Shown: in pieces, positions 52,321 through 60,975 of the stretch
Layout of the letters: each line of letters begins with the position of its first letter
Position numbering within the stretch: position 1 is the first letter of the stretch
Assembly: GCA_043553855.1 (NCBI GenBank)
Contig: CP121336.1
Span: 496,001 to 560,000, forward strand
Source of the DNA: JAUIAS01 sp030425395
GTDB lineage: Bacteria; Pseudomonadota; Alphaproteobacteria; Rhodobacterales; Rhodobacteraceae
Direction of reading: 5' to 3'
DNA length: 64,000 nt
The notes under the pieces: model-generated
The model's database searches: none
What the model was told of the DNA's origin: nothing
Seen by the model: only the letters and a program-made list of their open reading frames with translations
Made by a program: the position numbers and the translations under genes

Positions 52321-52354
52321 AACGGCGGTGCCCACCTCCCTGGGCACCGCCGTT
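52321..52354 (+). terminator. Terminator of the CcsR-like array
   Basis: A perfect 14-bp stem, AACGGCGGTGCCCA / TGGGCACCGCCGTT, with loop CCTCCC, followed by TTCTCGTTTC. The loop is a shortened form of the array motif, so the terminator looks like a modified array hairpin. It separates the array from the convergent uvrD gene. Confidence 0.9.
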
Positions 52355-52406
52355 TCTCGTTTCACAAAGTCCGGTTTTTTGAATCCACCCCGTGAGGGAC
52401 AAGCCG

Positions 52407-54773
52407 TCAGAACGGCACGTCGCCCTCTGATGACAGAAAGCGCGCGACCACCTTCTTGGTGCCCGCCTTTTCAAAGGCGACCTCGATCTTGTCGCCCTCC
52501 ATGCCGACCACCGCACCATAACCGAATTTCTGGTGGAACACGCGATCGCCCATGGCAAAACTGGCCACGGCATCCAGATCAATCACCGTGTTGCGGCTTT
52601 CTCTGGGTTGGCTTAGGGGCCGTTGGCTGGTGCGCGATTGCAACCGCTTCCAGCCCGGCGAGTTATAGACGTTCGCCTCTGATGCGCGTGTCTCGATCCC
52701 CGATTGAACGCCTGTTCCCAGACTTGGCGACGGTGCCGCCGCACCGTAGCCACCGCCATAAAGGCCGGGCGGCGTCAGAACCTCTACATGTTCTTCGGGC
52801 AATTCGTCGATGAAACGCGACGGCAGCGACGATTGCCATTGACCGAACACACGCCGGTTTCCGGCAAATGAAATCGTGCAGACCTCTTCGGCCCGCGTGA
52901 TGCCCACATAGGCAAGGCGGCGTTCCTCCTCGAGGCCCTTCTGCCCACTTTCATCCATGGAGCGTTGCGATGGGAACAGCCCGTCTTCCCACCCCGGCAG
53001 GAACACCACGGGAAACTCCAGCCCCTTGGCCGCATGCAGCGTCATGATCGACACTTTCGCCCCGCCGTCATCGGATTCGTTGTCCATGACAAGGCTCACG
53101 TGCTCAAGAAACCCTTGAAGGTTCTCAAAGTTTTCCAACGCCTTGACCAGTTCCTTGAGATTTTCCAGCCGCCCTGCCGCTTCGGGCGTCTTGTCGTTCT
53201 GCCAGTGCGCGGTATAGCCGGATTCGTCCAGGATGATCTCGGCCAGTTCCATATGCGTGATCGCGGCGTCCCCGGCCATCCGGCCCCAACGGGCGATATC
53301 CTCGACCAGACGGCGCAATTCCGCACCACCCTTGCCCTTGATCGCCCCATCCTGCACAGCGATCCGCGCCCCGTCGATCAGGCTGACACCATTTTGACGC
53401 GCTGTTTCGTGAATCGTCTGCTGGGCCTTGTTGCCCAAACCGCGCTTGGGTGTATTCACGATCCTCTCGAACGCCAGATCGTCATCCGGGCTGACGACCA
53501 CGCGGAAATAGGCCATCGCATCGCGGATCTCCATCCGTTCATAGAATCGCGGCCCGCCAATCACCCGGTAAGGCAAACCGATGGTCAGGAACCGGTCCTC
53601 GAACGCGCGCATCTGGTGGGACGCCCGCACGAGGATCGCCATCTCATCCAACGCATAGGGCCGCATACCGCGTGTGCCGCCTTGGGTCGCCTCGATCTCC
53701 TCGCCGATCCAGCGGGCCTCTTCCTCGCCGTCCCAATGGCCGATCAGGCGCACCTTTTCGCCATCCTCGGCCTCGGTCCACAGCTCCTTGCCCAGACGCC
53801 CTTCGTTCCCCCGGATCACACCGGACGCGGCCTTGAGGATATGCGGCGTTGACCGGTAATTCTGCTCCAGTCGCACCACATGCGCGCCGGGAAAATCCTT
53901 TTCGAACCGCAGGATATTGCCCACCTCGGCCCCGCGCCAGCCATAGATCGACTGATCGTCATCACCCACACAGCAGATGTTGCGATGCCCGCTGGCCAGC
54001 AGCCGCAGCCACATATACTGGGCCACGTTGGTGTCCTGATATTCGTCCACAAGGATATATCGGAACCACCGCTGATATTGCTCCAGAACATCTGCATGGG
54101 TTTGGAAGATCGTCACCACGTGCAACAACAGGTCGCCAAAATCCACGGCGTTCAATTCCAAAAGGCGGCGCTGGTATTGGGCATAAAGCTCAACCCCGCG
54201 ATGGTTATAAGCCCCCGCATCCGCTGCAGGCACCCGCTCTGGTGTTAAGGCACGGTTCTTCCACCCGTCGATGATCGACGCCAGTTGCCGCGCGGGCCAG
54301 CGTTTGTCGTCGATATTGGCCGCCGACACCAATTGCTTGAGCAAACGCAGCTGATCGTCAGAGTCCAGAATGGTGAAATTTGATTTCAATCCAGCCAGTT
54401 CGGCATGGCGACGCAACAGTTTTGCACAGATCGAATGGAACGTGCCCATCCAGGGCATCCCTTCGATACTTTGCCCAAGCATAGCGCCAACCCGGACCTT
54501 CATTTCCCGAGCGGCCTTGTTGGTAAAGGTCACCGCAAGGATTTCGTTGGGTCGTGCGCTCCCGGTATTGAGCAAATGCACAATCCGCGCCGTGAGCGCC
54601 TTGGTCTTGCCAGTCCCGGCCCCGGCCAACATCAAAACCGGACCCTGTAGCGTTTCCACAGCGGTGCGCTGCGCCGGGTTCAGCCCGTCCAAATATGGAA
54701 CCGGGCGCGCCGCCATCGCGCGCGAGGACAAGGATGCGCCTTCGAAGGCGTCGTATTCATCGAAACTGCTCAT
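52407..54773 (-). CDS. uvrD: UvrD/PcrA-type DNA helicase
   Basis: Superfamily 1A 3'-5' helicase for nucleotide-excision and mismatch repair. 788 residues. Walker A GAGTGKT at 51-57, FTNKAAREMK (Ia), VDEYQDTN (II), GDDDQSIYGWRGA (III), LEQNYRST (IV), TLHAAKGLEF and GITRAEE (V, VI). The C-terminal ~60 residues (GDRVFHQKFGYGAVVG...) form the Tudor-like RNA-polymerase-binding domain of UvrD/PcrA. The ATG at 54773 is chosen over a TTG at 54782; both lack a strong ribosome-binding site. Confidence 0.96.
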   Translation of the reverse strand: MSSFDEYDAFEGASLSSRAMAARPVPYLDGLNPAQRTAVETLQGPVLMLAGAGTGKTKALTARIVHLLNTGSARPNEILAVTFTNKAAREMKVRVGAMLGQSIEGMPWMGTFHSICAKLLRRHAELAGLKSNFTILDSDDQLRLLKQLVSAANIDDKRWPARQLASIIDGWKNRALTPERVPAADAGAYNHRGVELYAQYQRRLLELNAVDFGDLLLHVVTIFQTHADVLEQYQRWFRYILVDEYQDTNVAQYMWLRLLASGHRNICCVGDDDQSIYGWRGAEVGNILRFEKDFPGAHVVRLEQNYRSTPHILKAASGVIRGNEGRLGKELWTEAEDGEKVRLIGHWDGEEEARWIGEEIEATQGGTRGMRPYALDEMAILVRASHQMRAFEDRFLTIGLPYRVIGGPRFYERMEIRDAMAYFRVVVSPDDDLAFERIVNTPKRGLGNKAQQTIHETARQNGVSLIDGARIAVQDGAIKGKGGAELRRLVEDIARWGRMAGDAAITHMELAEIILDESGYTAHWQNDKTPEAAGRLENLKELVKALENFENLQGFLEHVSLVMDNESDDGGAKVSIMTLHAAKGLEFPVVFLPGWEDGLFPSQRSMDESGQKGLEEERRLAYVGITRAEEVCTISFAGNRRVFGQWQSSLPSRFIDELPEEHVEVLTPPGLYGGGYGAAAPSPSLGTGVQSGIETRASEANVYNSPGWKRLQSRTSQRPLSQPRESRNTVIDLDAVASFAMGDRVFHQKFGYGAVVGMEGDKIEVAFEKAGTKKVVARFLSSEGDVPF

Positions 54774-54950
54774 GCTAGGCAATCTAGCTTGGCTCGCGCT
54801 CCGAGAAAAGCGCCGTTCGCGTAATGTTCACGGTTTTTCTCTGTGCCCACCTCTTGCCACATCAGGGGTGTTCGGGGCAGAATCATCTAAAACGAGCGGA
54901 AAATTCGAGGCAAAATTGCCCGGACCCGGACCAGAACATGAGGCGGCAAG

Positions 54951-55817
54951 ATGAAAACCGACGTGCAAGCTGTCTTCCTGACCAGATATTCTTTCTTTGG
55001 CTCCTCAGGGTGGCGCGCCGCCGACAGCAAGGACAAGGCCCATCTGCTTGATCCCGAACGCTTGAACAAACGGTTCGAGCTGTTTCAAAAAATGAACCTC
55101 GCCAGCCTCGCCGCCCAGACAGATCCTGACTTCAAGCTGGTGATTCTCACCTCTTCCGACATGCCCGCGCCCCAAGCAAAGACCCTGACCGAAGCCTGCA
55201 AGGACACGTTGGGCGATGAACGCACGCGTATTCTGTTTCGCGCACCGGGCAGCGCCGGGCAGTGGTTTCAGAAATTCCTGTCGCGGCGCATGAACCGGAT
55301 CAGCCATTCGCTTCAGATCGTTCTCGATGACGATGACGCCGTCAGCGCCGACTTTACCGAGATCGTGCGTCGCGAAGGGGCTTTTGCCGCCTCGACCCTC
55401 TCGCCCGAGATGCCGCACCAATACCTGTCCTTTCCCAACGGCCTGACCGCCAAGTTCGAAAAAGACGGGATCAACCTGATGCCGCGCGATGTGCCGTTTA
55501 CCAACCTCGGCCTGACGTTGGTGGCCCCGACCGACACCCCCAAAAGCCCCTTCATGCTGGCCCATAAAAAGGTCGCCCGGCGCCACAAGGTCCGCGTGAT
55601 ACACGACCAGCGCCCCTATTACATCCGCGCCGTGCACGACACCAACGACAGCCGCGCCCATCACAACGACGAATACATGGACGCGGCCGCCGTCGAAAAG
55701 ATGTTCCCGTATTTCCCGCTGCTGCGCGATCTTGATCTCAAGGCATTCGGCGGCAAACCGGCGGATCACCGCAAGGACCACGACACAACGGCATCCTCTT
55801 CTTCCGCCGCCGCCTGA
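54951..55817 (+). CDS. Putative rhamnosyltransferase-like glycosyltransferase
   Basis: 288 residues. The N-terminal TRYSFFG then RLNKRFELFQKMNLASLAAQTDPDFKL... region and the central acidic IVLDDDDAVS motif (metal/sugar-nucleotide binding) match the family annotated as putative rhamnosyl transferase in Rhodobacteraceae, a GT-A-like fold. No signal peptide or transmembrane helix is visible; the last ~25 residues are low complexity (Asp/His/Ser/Ala). Acceptor and sugar are unknown. It stands 177 bp from uvrD, divergent. Confidence 0.78.
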   Translation: MKTDVQAVFLTRYSFFGSSGWRAADSKDKAHLLDPERLNKRFELFQKMNLASLAAQTDPDFKLVILTSSDMPAPQAKTLTEACKDTLGDERTRILFRAPGSAGQWFQKFLSRRMNRISHSLQIVLDDDDAVSADFTEIVRREGAFAASTLSPEMPHQYLSFPNGLTAKFEKDGINLMPRDVPFTNLGLTLVAPTDTPKSPFMLAHKKVARRHKVRVIHDQRPYYIRAVHDTNDSRAHHNDEYMDAAAVEKMFPYFPLLRDLDLKAFGGKPADHRKDHDTTASSSSAAA

Positions 55818-55864
55818 AACCCGGTCACTTGGCTTTGCCCTGAAACCCTGCAAAACAGGCTGCC

Positions 55865-57013
55865 ATGGCCGATCTACACGCACGCTACCCCGCCTTTTCG
55901 GATATTCGCCGCCGCGCGCGCGCACGCCTGCCGCGGTTTGTCTGGGATTATCTCGACAGCGCCACGGGGACGGAATCCACCCTCACCCGCAATCGCGCGT
56001 CCTTTGACAGGATCGGCTTCCTGCCTTCGATCCTGCACGGCGAAATGGAATTCGACATTGGCCGTGATTTTCTGGGCCACCGTTTCCCCCTGCCCTTTGG
56101 CATGGCACCGATCGGGATGGTCGGGCTGATCTGGCCGGATGCCGAAGGCCATCTGGCCCGCGCCGCGCGCGATCTGGGCATCCCTTATGGGCTGTCCACC
56201 GTGGCCAGCCAAACCCCGGAAGACGTCGCGCCCCATCTTGGCGCGCATGGCTGGTTTCAGCTTTACCCGCCCCGCGACCCCGATATTCGCCGCGATATGC
56301 TGGCGCGCGCACGCGATGCGGGGTTCACCACGCTGGTGCTGACCGCAGATGTCCCGGTTGCCTCGCGCAGGGAACGGCAGACCCGCTCGGGCCTTGTTCA
56401 GCCGCCGCGCCTGACGCCCCGGCTTCTGGCGCAGGTGGCCATGCGGCCAGCGTGGGCCATTGGCACCGCGCGCCATGGAATGCCGCATATGCGCACTCTT
56501 GATAAATACATCAGCGCCGAAGGCCGCACCCTGCCACCCACGGCGCATGTCGGATACTTGCTGCGCACCTCGCCGGATTGGGATTACCTCCGCTGGCTGC
56601 GCGACGAATGGGACGGAAACCTGATCGTCAAGGGCGTCCTGCGCGAGAACGATTGCGCACCGCTCAAGGCCGCGGGGGTCGATGCGCTCTGGATATCGAA
56701 CCACGCCGGGCGTCAATTCGATGCGGCCCCGCCCGCCATTGACCTCCTGCCCGCGATCCGCGCCGCAACAGACCTGCCGTTGATCCTCGACAGCGGCGTG
56801 GAAAGCGGTCTGGATATCCTGCGCGCCATTTCACGTGGGGCCGATCTGGTGATGCTGGGGCGGGCCTGGCCGATGGCGCTTGCCGCGCTGGGGCCGCAAG
56901 GGCCTGCGCATCTGGCCGAAACGCTGGCCCGCGATCTGCGCGCCAACATGGGGCAGTTGGGTGCGCCCGATCTTGACTCCCTGCCCCCTGAGATGTCACT
57001 TGAAGGCGCATAG
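55865..57013 (+). CDS. FMN-dependent alpha-hydroxy-acid oxidase/dehydrogenase
   Basis: 382 residues of the LldD/glycolate-oxidase family, which oxidise L-2-hydroxy acids such as L-lactate to 2-oxo acids. N-terminal RRRARARLPRFVWDYLDSAT-type helix, PFGMAPIGMVGLIWPDAE FMN region, LTADVPV, and catalytic SNHAGRQFD with His280 and Arg283; the GVESGLDILRAISRGADLVMLGR segment binds the FMN phosphate. L-lactate is plausible, since the product pyruvate would feed pyc 182 bp downstream, but other hydroxy acids are possible. The symbol is left open. Confidence 0.9.
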   Translation: MADLHARYPAFSDIRRRARARLPRFVWDYLDSATGTESTLTRNRASFDRIGFLPSILHGEMEFDIGRDFLGHRFPLPFGMAPIGMVGLIWPDAEGHLARAARDLGIPYGLSTVASQTPEDVAPHLGAHGWFQLYPPRDPDIRRDMLARARDAGFTTLVLTADVPVASRRERQTRSGLVQPPRLTPRLLAQVAMRPAWAIGTARHGMPHMRTLDKYISAEGRTLPPTAHVGYLLRTSPDWDYLRWLRDEWDGNLIVKGVLRENDCAPLKAAGVDALWISNHAGRQFDAAPPAIDLLPAIRAATDLPLILDSGVESGLDILRAISRGADLVMLGRAWPMALAALGPQGPAHLAETLARDLRANMGQLGAPDLDSLPPEMSLEGA

Positions 57014-57029
57014 GTGTTAACGTTAACAC
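57014..57029. promoter_or_regulatory. Perfect 16-bp palindrome, LacI-type operator candidate
   Basis: GTGTTAACGTTAACAC begins immediately after the hydroxy-acid oxidase stop. Its perfect symmetry and central CG are typical of LacI-family operators. It lies 166 bp upstream of pyc. No LacI-family gene is in the window. Confidence 0.55.
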
Positions 57030-57195
57030 AGGGCGAAACCGATCCCGAATGCCTCTTTCTTTATGCTGAATGCCGCAAATGCCGCGCCAGAATGCGGGCT
57101 TCCTACCCATTACTACGTGTTTACGGGTTATCCCAAACTGCCTAAACAACACCTGCCTGCAAAAGGGCCATCTTTTTACTCAGCCGGAACGGATC

Positions 57196-60100
57196 ATGAC
57201 AGAGTTCAAGAAAATTCTCATCGCAAACCGGGGTGAAATCGCCATCCGCATCATGCGCGCGGCCAATGAAATGGGCAAAAAGACGGTCGCCGTCTTCGCC
57301 GAGGAGGACAAGCTTGGCTTGCACCGTTTCAAAGCCGACGAAGCCTACCGGATCGGCGAAGGTCTTGGCCCGGTCGCAGCCTACCTGTCGATTCCCGAAA
57401 TGATCCGCGTCGCCCGCGAAAGCGGCGCAGACGCGATCCATCCCGGTTATGGACTGCTATCGGAAAATCCCGAATTTGTGGATGCCTGCGCGGCGGCTGG
57501 CATCACCTTTATCGGCCCCAAGGCGGAGACGATGCGCGCGCTTGGCGACAAGGCCAGCGCCCGCCGCGTGGCGGTCGAAGCCGGAGTGCCGGTCATTCCG
57601 GCAACCGAAGTTCTGGGCGATGACATGGATGCGATCCGCGCGGACGCCGCCAAAATCGGATATCCGCTGATGCTCAAGGCATCCTGGGGCGGCGGTGGGC
57701 GCGGTATGCGCCCGATCGAAGGACCTGAGGAACTTGAAGAAAAGGTTCTCGAAGGCCGGCGCGAGGCCGAAGCCGCATTTGGCAACGGCGAAGGCTATCT
57801 CGAAAAGATGATCCTGCGCGCCCGCCACGTCGAAGTGCAGATCCTCGGTGACAAGCACGGCGGCATGTATCACCTGTTCGAACGGGACTGTTCGGTCCAG
57901 CGCCGCAACCAAAAGGTCGTCGAACGCGCCCCCGCGCCCTATCTGACGGACGCCCAGCGCACCGAGATTTGCGAACTGGGATATCGCATCTGCAAACACG
58001 TGAATTACGAATGCGCCGGCACAGTTGAATTCCTGATGGATATGGACACCGGGAAATTCTACTTCATCGAAGTGAACCCCCGCGTTCAGGTCGAACATAC
58101 CGTGACCGAAGAAGTCACCGGCATCGACATCGTGCGCGCCCAGATCCTGGTCGCCGAGGGCAAACCCATCGCAGAGGCCACCGGCAAACCGGCGCAGGAG
58201 GACGTGCGCCTGAACGGCCACGCGCTTCAGACCCGGATCACAACCGAAGACCCGCAAAACAACTTCATTCCCGACTATGGCCGCATCACCGCCTATCGGT
58301 CGGCCACCGGCATGGGCATCCGTCTGGATGGCGGCACCGCCTATTCAGGCGGGGTGATCACGCGGTATTACGACAGCCTGTTGACCAAGGTCACCGCCTG
58401 GGCCCCCACCCCCGAGGCCGCCATTGCGCGGATGGACCGGGCCTTGCGTGAATTCCGTATTCGCGGTGTGTCCACAAACATCAACTTCGTGGAAAATCTG
58501 CTCAAGCATACGGTGTTCCTGTCCAACGAATACACCACCAAGTTCATCGACACGACACCCGACCTGTTCCACTTTGCCAAGCGTCAGGACCGGGGCACCA
58601 AGGTTCTGAATTACATCGCCGATGTGACCGTAAACGGCCACCCCGAAACCCGCGACCGCCCGCGCCCGTCTGCCGAGGCGCGCGTCCCGCGCGCGCCCGA
58701 CCGCAGGGCCGAACCGATGATGGGCACCCGCAACCTGCTGGAGCAGAAAGGCCCGCAAGCCGTGGCCGACTGGATGCGCGCGCAGGAACAGGTGCTGATC
58801 ACCGACACCACGATGCGCGACGGGCATCAGTCGCTGCTGGCCACACGGATGCGGTCAATCGACATGATCCGCGTGGCCCCGGCCTATGCGGCGAACCTGC
58901 CGCAACTGTTCTCGATGGAATGCTGGGGCGGAGCCACCTTTGACGTGGCCTACCGTTTCTTGCAGGAATGCCCATGGCAACGCCTGCGCGATTTGCGCGA
59001 ACGCATGCCCAACCTGATGACCCAGATGCTTTTGCGCGGCGCAAACGGGGTGGGCTATACCAACTACCCAGATAACGTGGTGCGCGATTTTGTGCGCGTC
59101 GCCGCAGAAACCGGCATCGACATCTTCCGCGTGTTCGACAGCCTCAACTGGGTCGAAAACATGCGCGTGGCTATGGACGCCGTTCTGGAACAGAACAAGG
59201 TCTGTGAAGGCACGGTATGCTATACCGGTGATATTCTTGATCCCGACCGGGCCAAGTATGATCTGAAGTATTACGTCGGCATGGCGACAGAACTGCGTGA
59301 TGCCGGCGCGCATGTGCTTGGGCTCAAGGATATGGCAGGGCTGTTGAAGCCTGCCGCGGCGCGGGTTCTGATCAAGGCGCTGAAAGAAGAAGTCGGCCTG
59401 CCCGTGCACTTTCACACCCACGACACCGCCGGTGTCGCGGTGGCCACCATCCTTGCCGCGGCCGACGCGGGCGTGGATGCGGTGGACTGCGCGATGGACG
59501 CGTTTTCGGGCAACACCTCGCAGGCGACGCTTGGCTCTGTGGTCGAGGCGCTGCGCCACACCCCGCGCGACACCGGGCTGGATATTACCGCGATCCGCGA
59601 GATTTCGGATTACTGGGAAGCGGTGCGCGGTCAATACGCTGCGTTCGAATCCGGCCTTCAGGCCCCCGCCTCCGAGGTTTATCTGCACGAGATGCCCGGC
59701 GGGCAGTTCACCAATCTCAAGGCCCAGGCCCGCTCCATGGGGCTTGAGGAACGCTGGCACGAAGTCGCCCGCACCTATGCGGATGTGAACATGATGTTCG
59801 GCGATATCGTCAAGGTAACACCCTCCTCCAAGGTTGTGGGCGACATGGCGCTGATGATGGTCAGTCAGGGCCTGACCCGCGACGAGGTCGAGAACCCGAA
59901 AACCGATGTGTCCTTCCCCGACAGCGTGGTGGACATGATGCGCGGCAATCTGGGTCAGCCTCCCGGCGGTTTCCCAGCGGGGATCGTGACCAAGGTTCTC
60001 AAGGACGAACAACCAAACACCACCCGCCCCGGTGCGCATCTGGCCCCCGTCGATTTCGACGCAGTGCGCGTGGAGCTGTCAGAGAAGCTGGGAGGCCGCG

Positions 60101-60636
60101 ATGTCGATGATGAGGATCTCAACGGCTATCTGATGTATCCCAAGGTGTTCTTGGATTACATGGAACGTCACACGGCCTATGGCCCGGTGCGCACCCTGCC
60201 GACGCCCGTGTTTTTCTATGGCATGACCCACGGTCAGGAAATCAGCGCCGAAATCGACCCCGGCAAGATTCTGGAAATCCGGCTTCAGGCTGTTGGGGAG
60301 CCCGATGACAACGGCGAGGTCAAGGTGTTCTTTGAACTCAACGGCCAGCCGCGCGTGGTTCGCGTGCCCGACCGGCGTGTCACCGCCAAGACGCAGGCCC
60401 GCCCCAAGGCGGACCCGGCCAACCCCGGCCACATCGGCGCGCCGATGCCCGGTGTGGTGGCGTCTCTCGCGGTCAAGGTCGGACAGGCCGTCAAGCAAGG
60501 CGATCTGATCCTGACCATCGAGGCCATGAAGATGGAAACCGGCATTCACGCCGATCACGACGGCACGGTTTCTGCTGTGCATGTCCAGCCCGGTTCGCAG
60601 ATCGACGCCAAGGATCTGTTGGCCGAGATCGAGTAA
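57196..60636 (+). CDS. pyc: Pyruvate carboxylase
   Basis: Biotin enzyme that carboxylates pyruvate to oxaloacetate for anaplerosis. 1146 residues, single-chain type. Biotin carboxylase domain (1-~450; SWGGGGRGMR ATP loop, EVNPRVQVEHTVTEEVTG), carboxyltransferase domain (~530-~830; ITDTTMRDGHQSLLATRMR, catalytic/metal HTHDTAGV), and C-terminal biotinyl domain with EAMKMET; the biotinylated Lys is about 1112. The start at 57196 has GGAACGGA upstream. A strong terminator follows. Confidence 0.98.
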   Translation: MTEFKKILIANRGEIAIRIMRAANEMGKKTVAVFAEEDKLGLHRFKADEAYRIGEGLGPVAAYLSIPEMIRVARESGADAIHPGYGLLSENPEFVDACAAAGITFIGPKAETMRALGDKASARRVAVEAGVPVIPATEVLGDDMDAIRADAAKIGYPLMLKASWGGGGRGMRPIEGPEELEEKVLEGRREAEAAFGNGEGYLEKMILRARHVEVQILGDKHGGMYHLFERDCSVQRRNQKVVERAPAPYLTDAQRTEICELGYRICKHVNYECAGTVEFLMDMDTGKFYFIEVNPRVQVEHTVTEEVTGIDIVRAQILVAEGKPIAEATGKPAQEDVRLNGHALQTRITTEDPQNNFIPDYGRITAYRSATGMGIRLDGGTAYSGGVITRYYDSLLTKVTAWAPTPEAAIARMDRALREFRIRGVSTNINFVENLLKHTVFLSNEYTTKFIDTTPDLFHFAKRQDRGTKVLNYIADVTVNGHPETRDRPRPSAEARVPRAPDRRAEPMMGTRNLLEQKGPQAVADWMRAQEQVLITDTTMRDGHQSLLATRMRSIDMIRVAPAYAANLPQLFSMECWGGATFDVAYRFLQECPWQRLRDLRERMPNLMTQMLLRGANGVGYTNYPDNVVRDFVRVAAETGIDIFRVFDSLNWVENMRVAMDAVLEQNKVCEGTVCYTGDILDPDRAKYDLKYYVGMATELRDAGAHVLGLKDMAGLLKPAAARVLIKALKEEVGLPVHFHTHDTAGVAVATILAAADAGVDAVDCAMDAFSGNTSQATLGSVVEALRHTPRDTGLDITAIREISDYWEAVRGQYAAFESGLQAPASEVYLHEMPGGQFTNLKAQARSMGLEERWHEVARTYADVNMMFGDIVKVTPSSKVVGDMALMMVSQGLTRDEVENPKTDVSFPDSVVDMMRGNLGQPPGGFPAGIVTKVLKDEQPNTTRPGAHLAPVDFDAVRVELSEKLGGRDVDDEDLNGYLMYPKVFLDYMERHTAYGPVRTLPTPVFFYGMTHGQEISAEIDPGKILEIRLQAVGEPDDNGEVKVFFELNGQPRVVRVPDRRVTAKTQARPKADPANPGHIGAPMPGVVASLAVKVGQAVKQGDLILTIEAMKMETGIHADHDGTVSAVHVQPGSQIDAKDLLAEIE

Positions 60637-60656
60637 TTCCCCGCAACCCGGCATTC

Positions 60657-60686
60657 AAAGCCCCGCCGTTTCGGCGGGGCTTTTTC
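60657..60686 (+). terminator. Rho-independent terminator of pyc
   Basis: AAAGCCCCGCCG-TTT-CGGCGGGGCTTT stem (60657-60683) continuing into TTTCG, 21 nt after the pyc stop. It is one of the clearest intrinsic terminators in the window. Confidence 0.95.
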
Positions 60687-60975
60687 GTTGGTGGCTGAGG
60701 GGCGAAATGCTCCGGAGTGGGTGCCCTACCAAACTCGCGGGGCAACAGGGCGTTTTTCCCCCGGTTGATTTCTCTGTGTTGATTTCCCCGCAGGGAAATG
60801 GGCAACCTTCCGGTAACGTGTTCTAACAACTAGTTAATTAAACGCCCGAAGGAGTGCACGCGATTACCGGCGCAATCCTCAGCCCCACCAAGACCAATGA
60901 CACGGGCGAGAAACACTTGAATACATTTTCTCAACTTCCAATATTTGATGAACCTATTTTTGAAGGAATTTATTT
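60687..60975. other. Intergenic region upstream of the peptidoglycan-binding-like gene
   Basis: No gene is supported in this stretch. Base composition drifts to AT-rich towards 60975 (ATTTTCTCAACTTCCAATAT and TGAAGGAATTTATTT), which is likely to include the promoter and the GAAGGAA ribosome-binding site of the next gene. Confidence 0.5.

Noticed and set aside
51796..52354. CRISPR array or protein-coding repeats in the CTCCTCCC region
   Set aside because: Units are ~95 bp palindromic hairpin pairs without unique spacers. Open frames running through it (for example 51973-52395) are by-products of GC-rich repeats with no ribosome-binding site.
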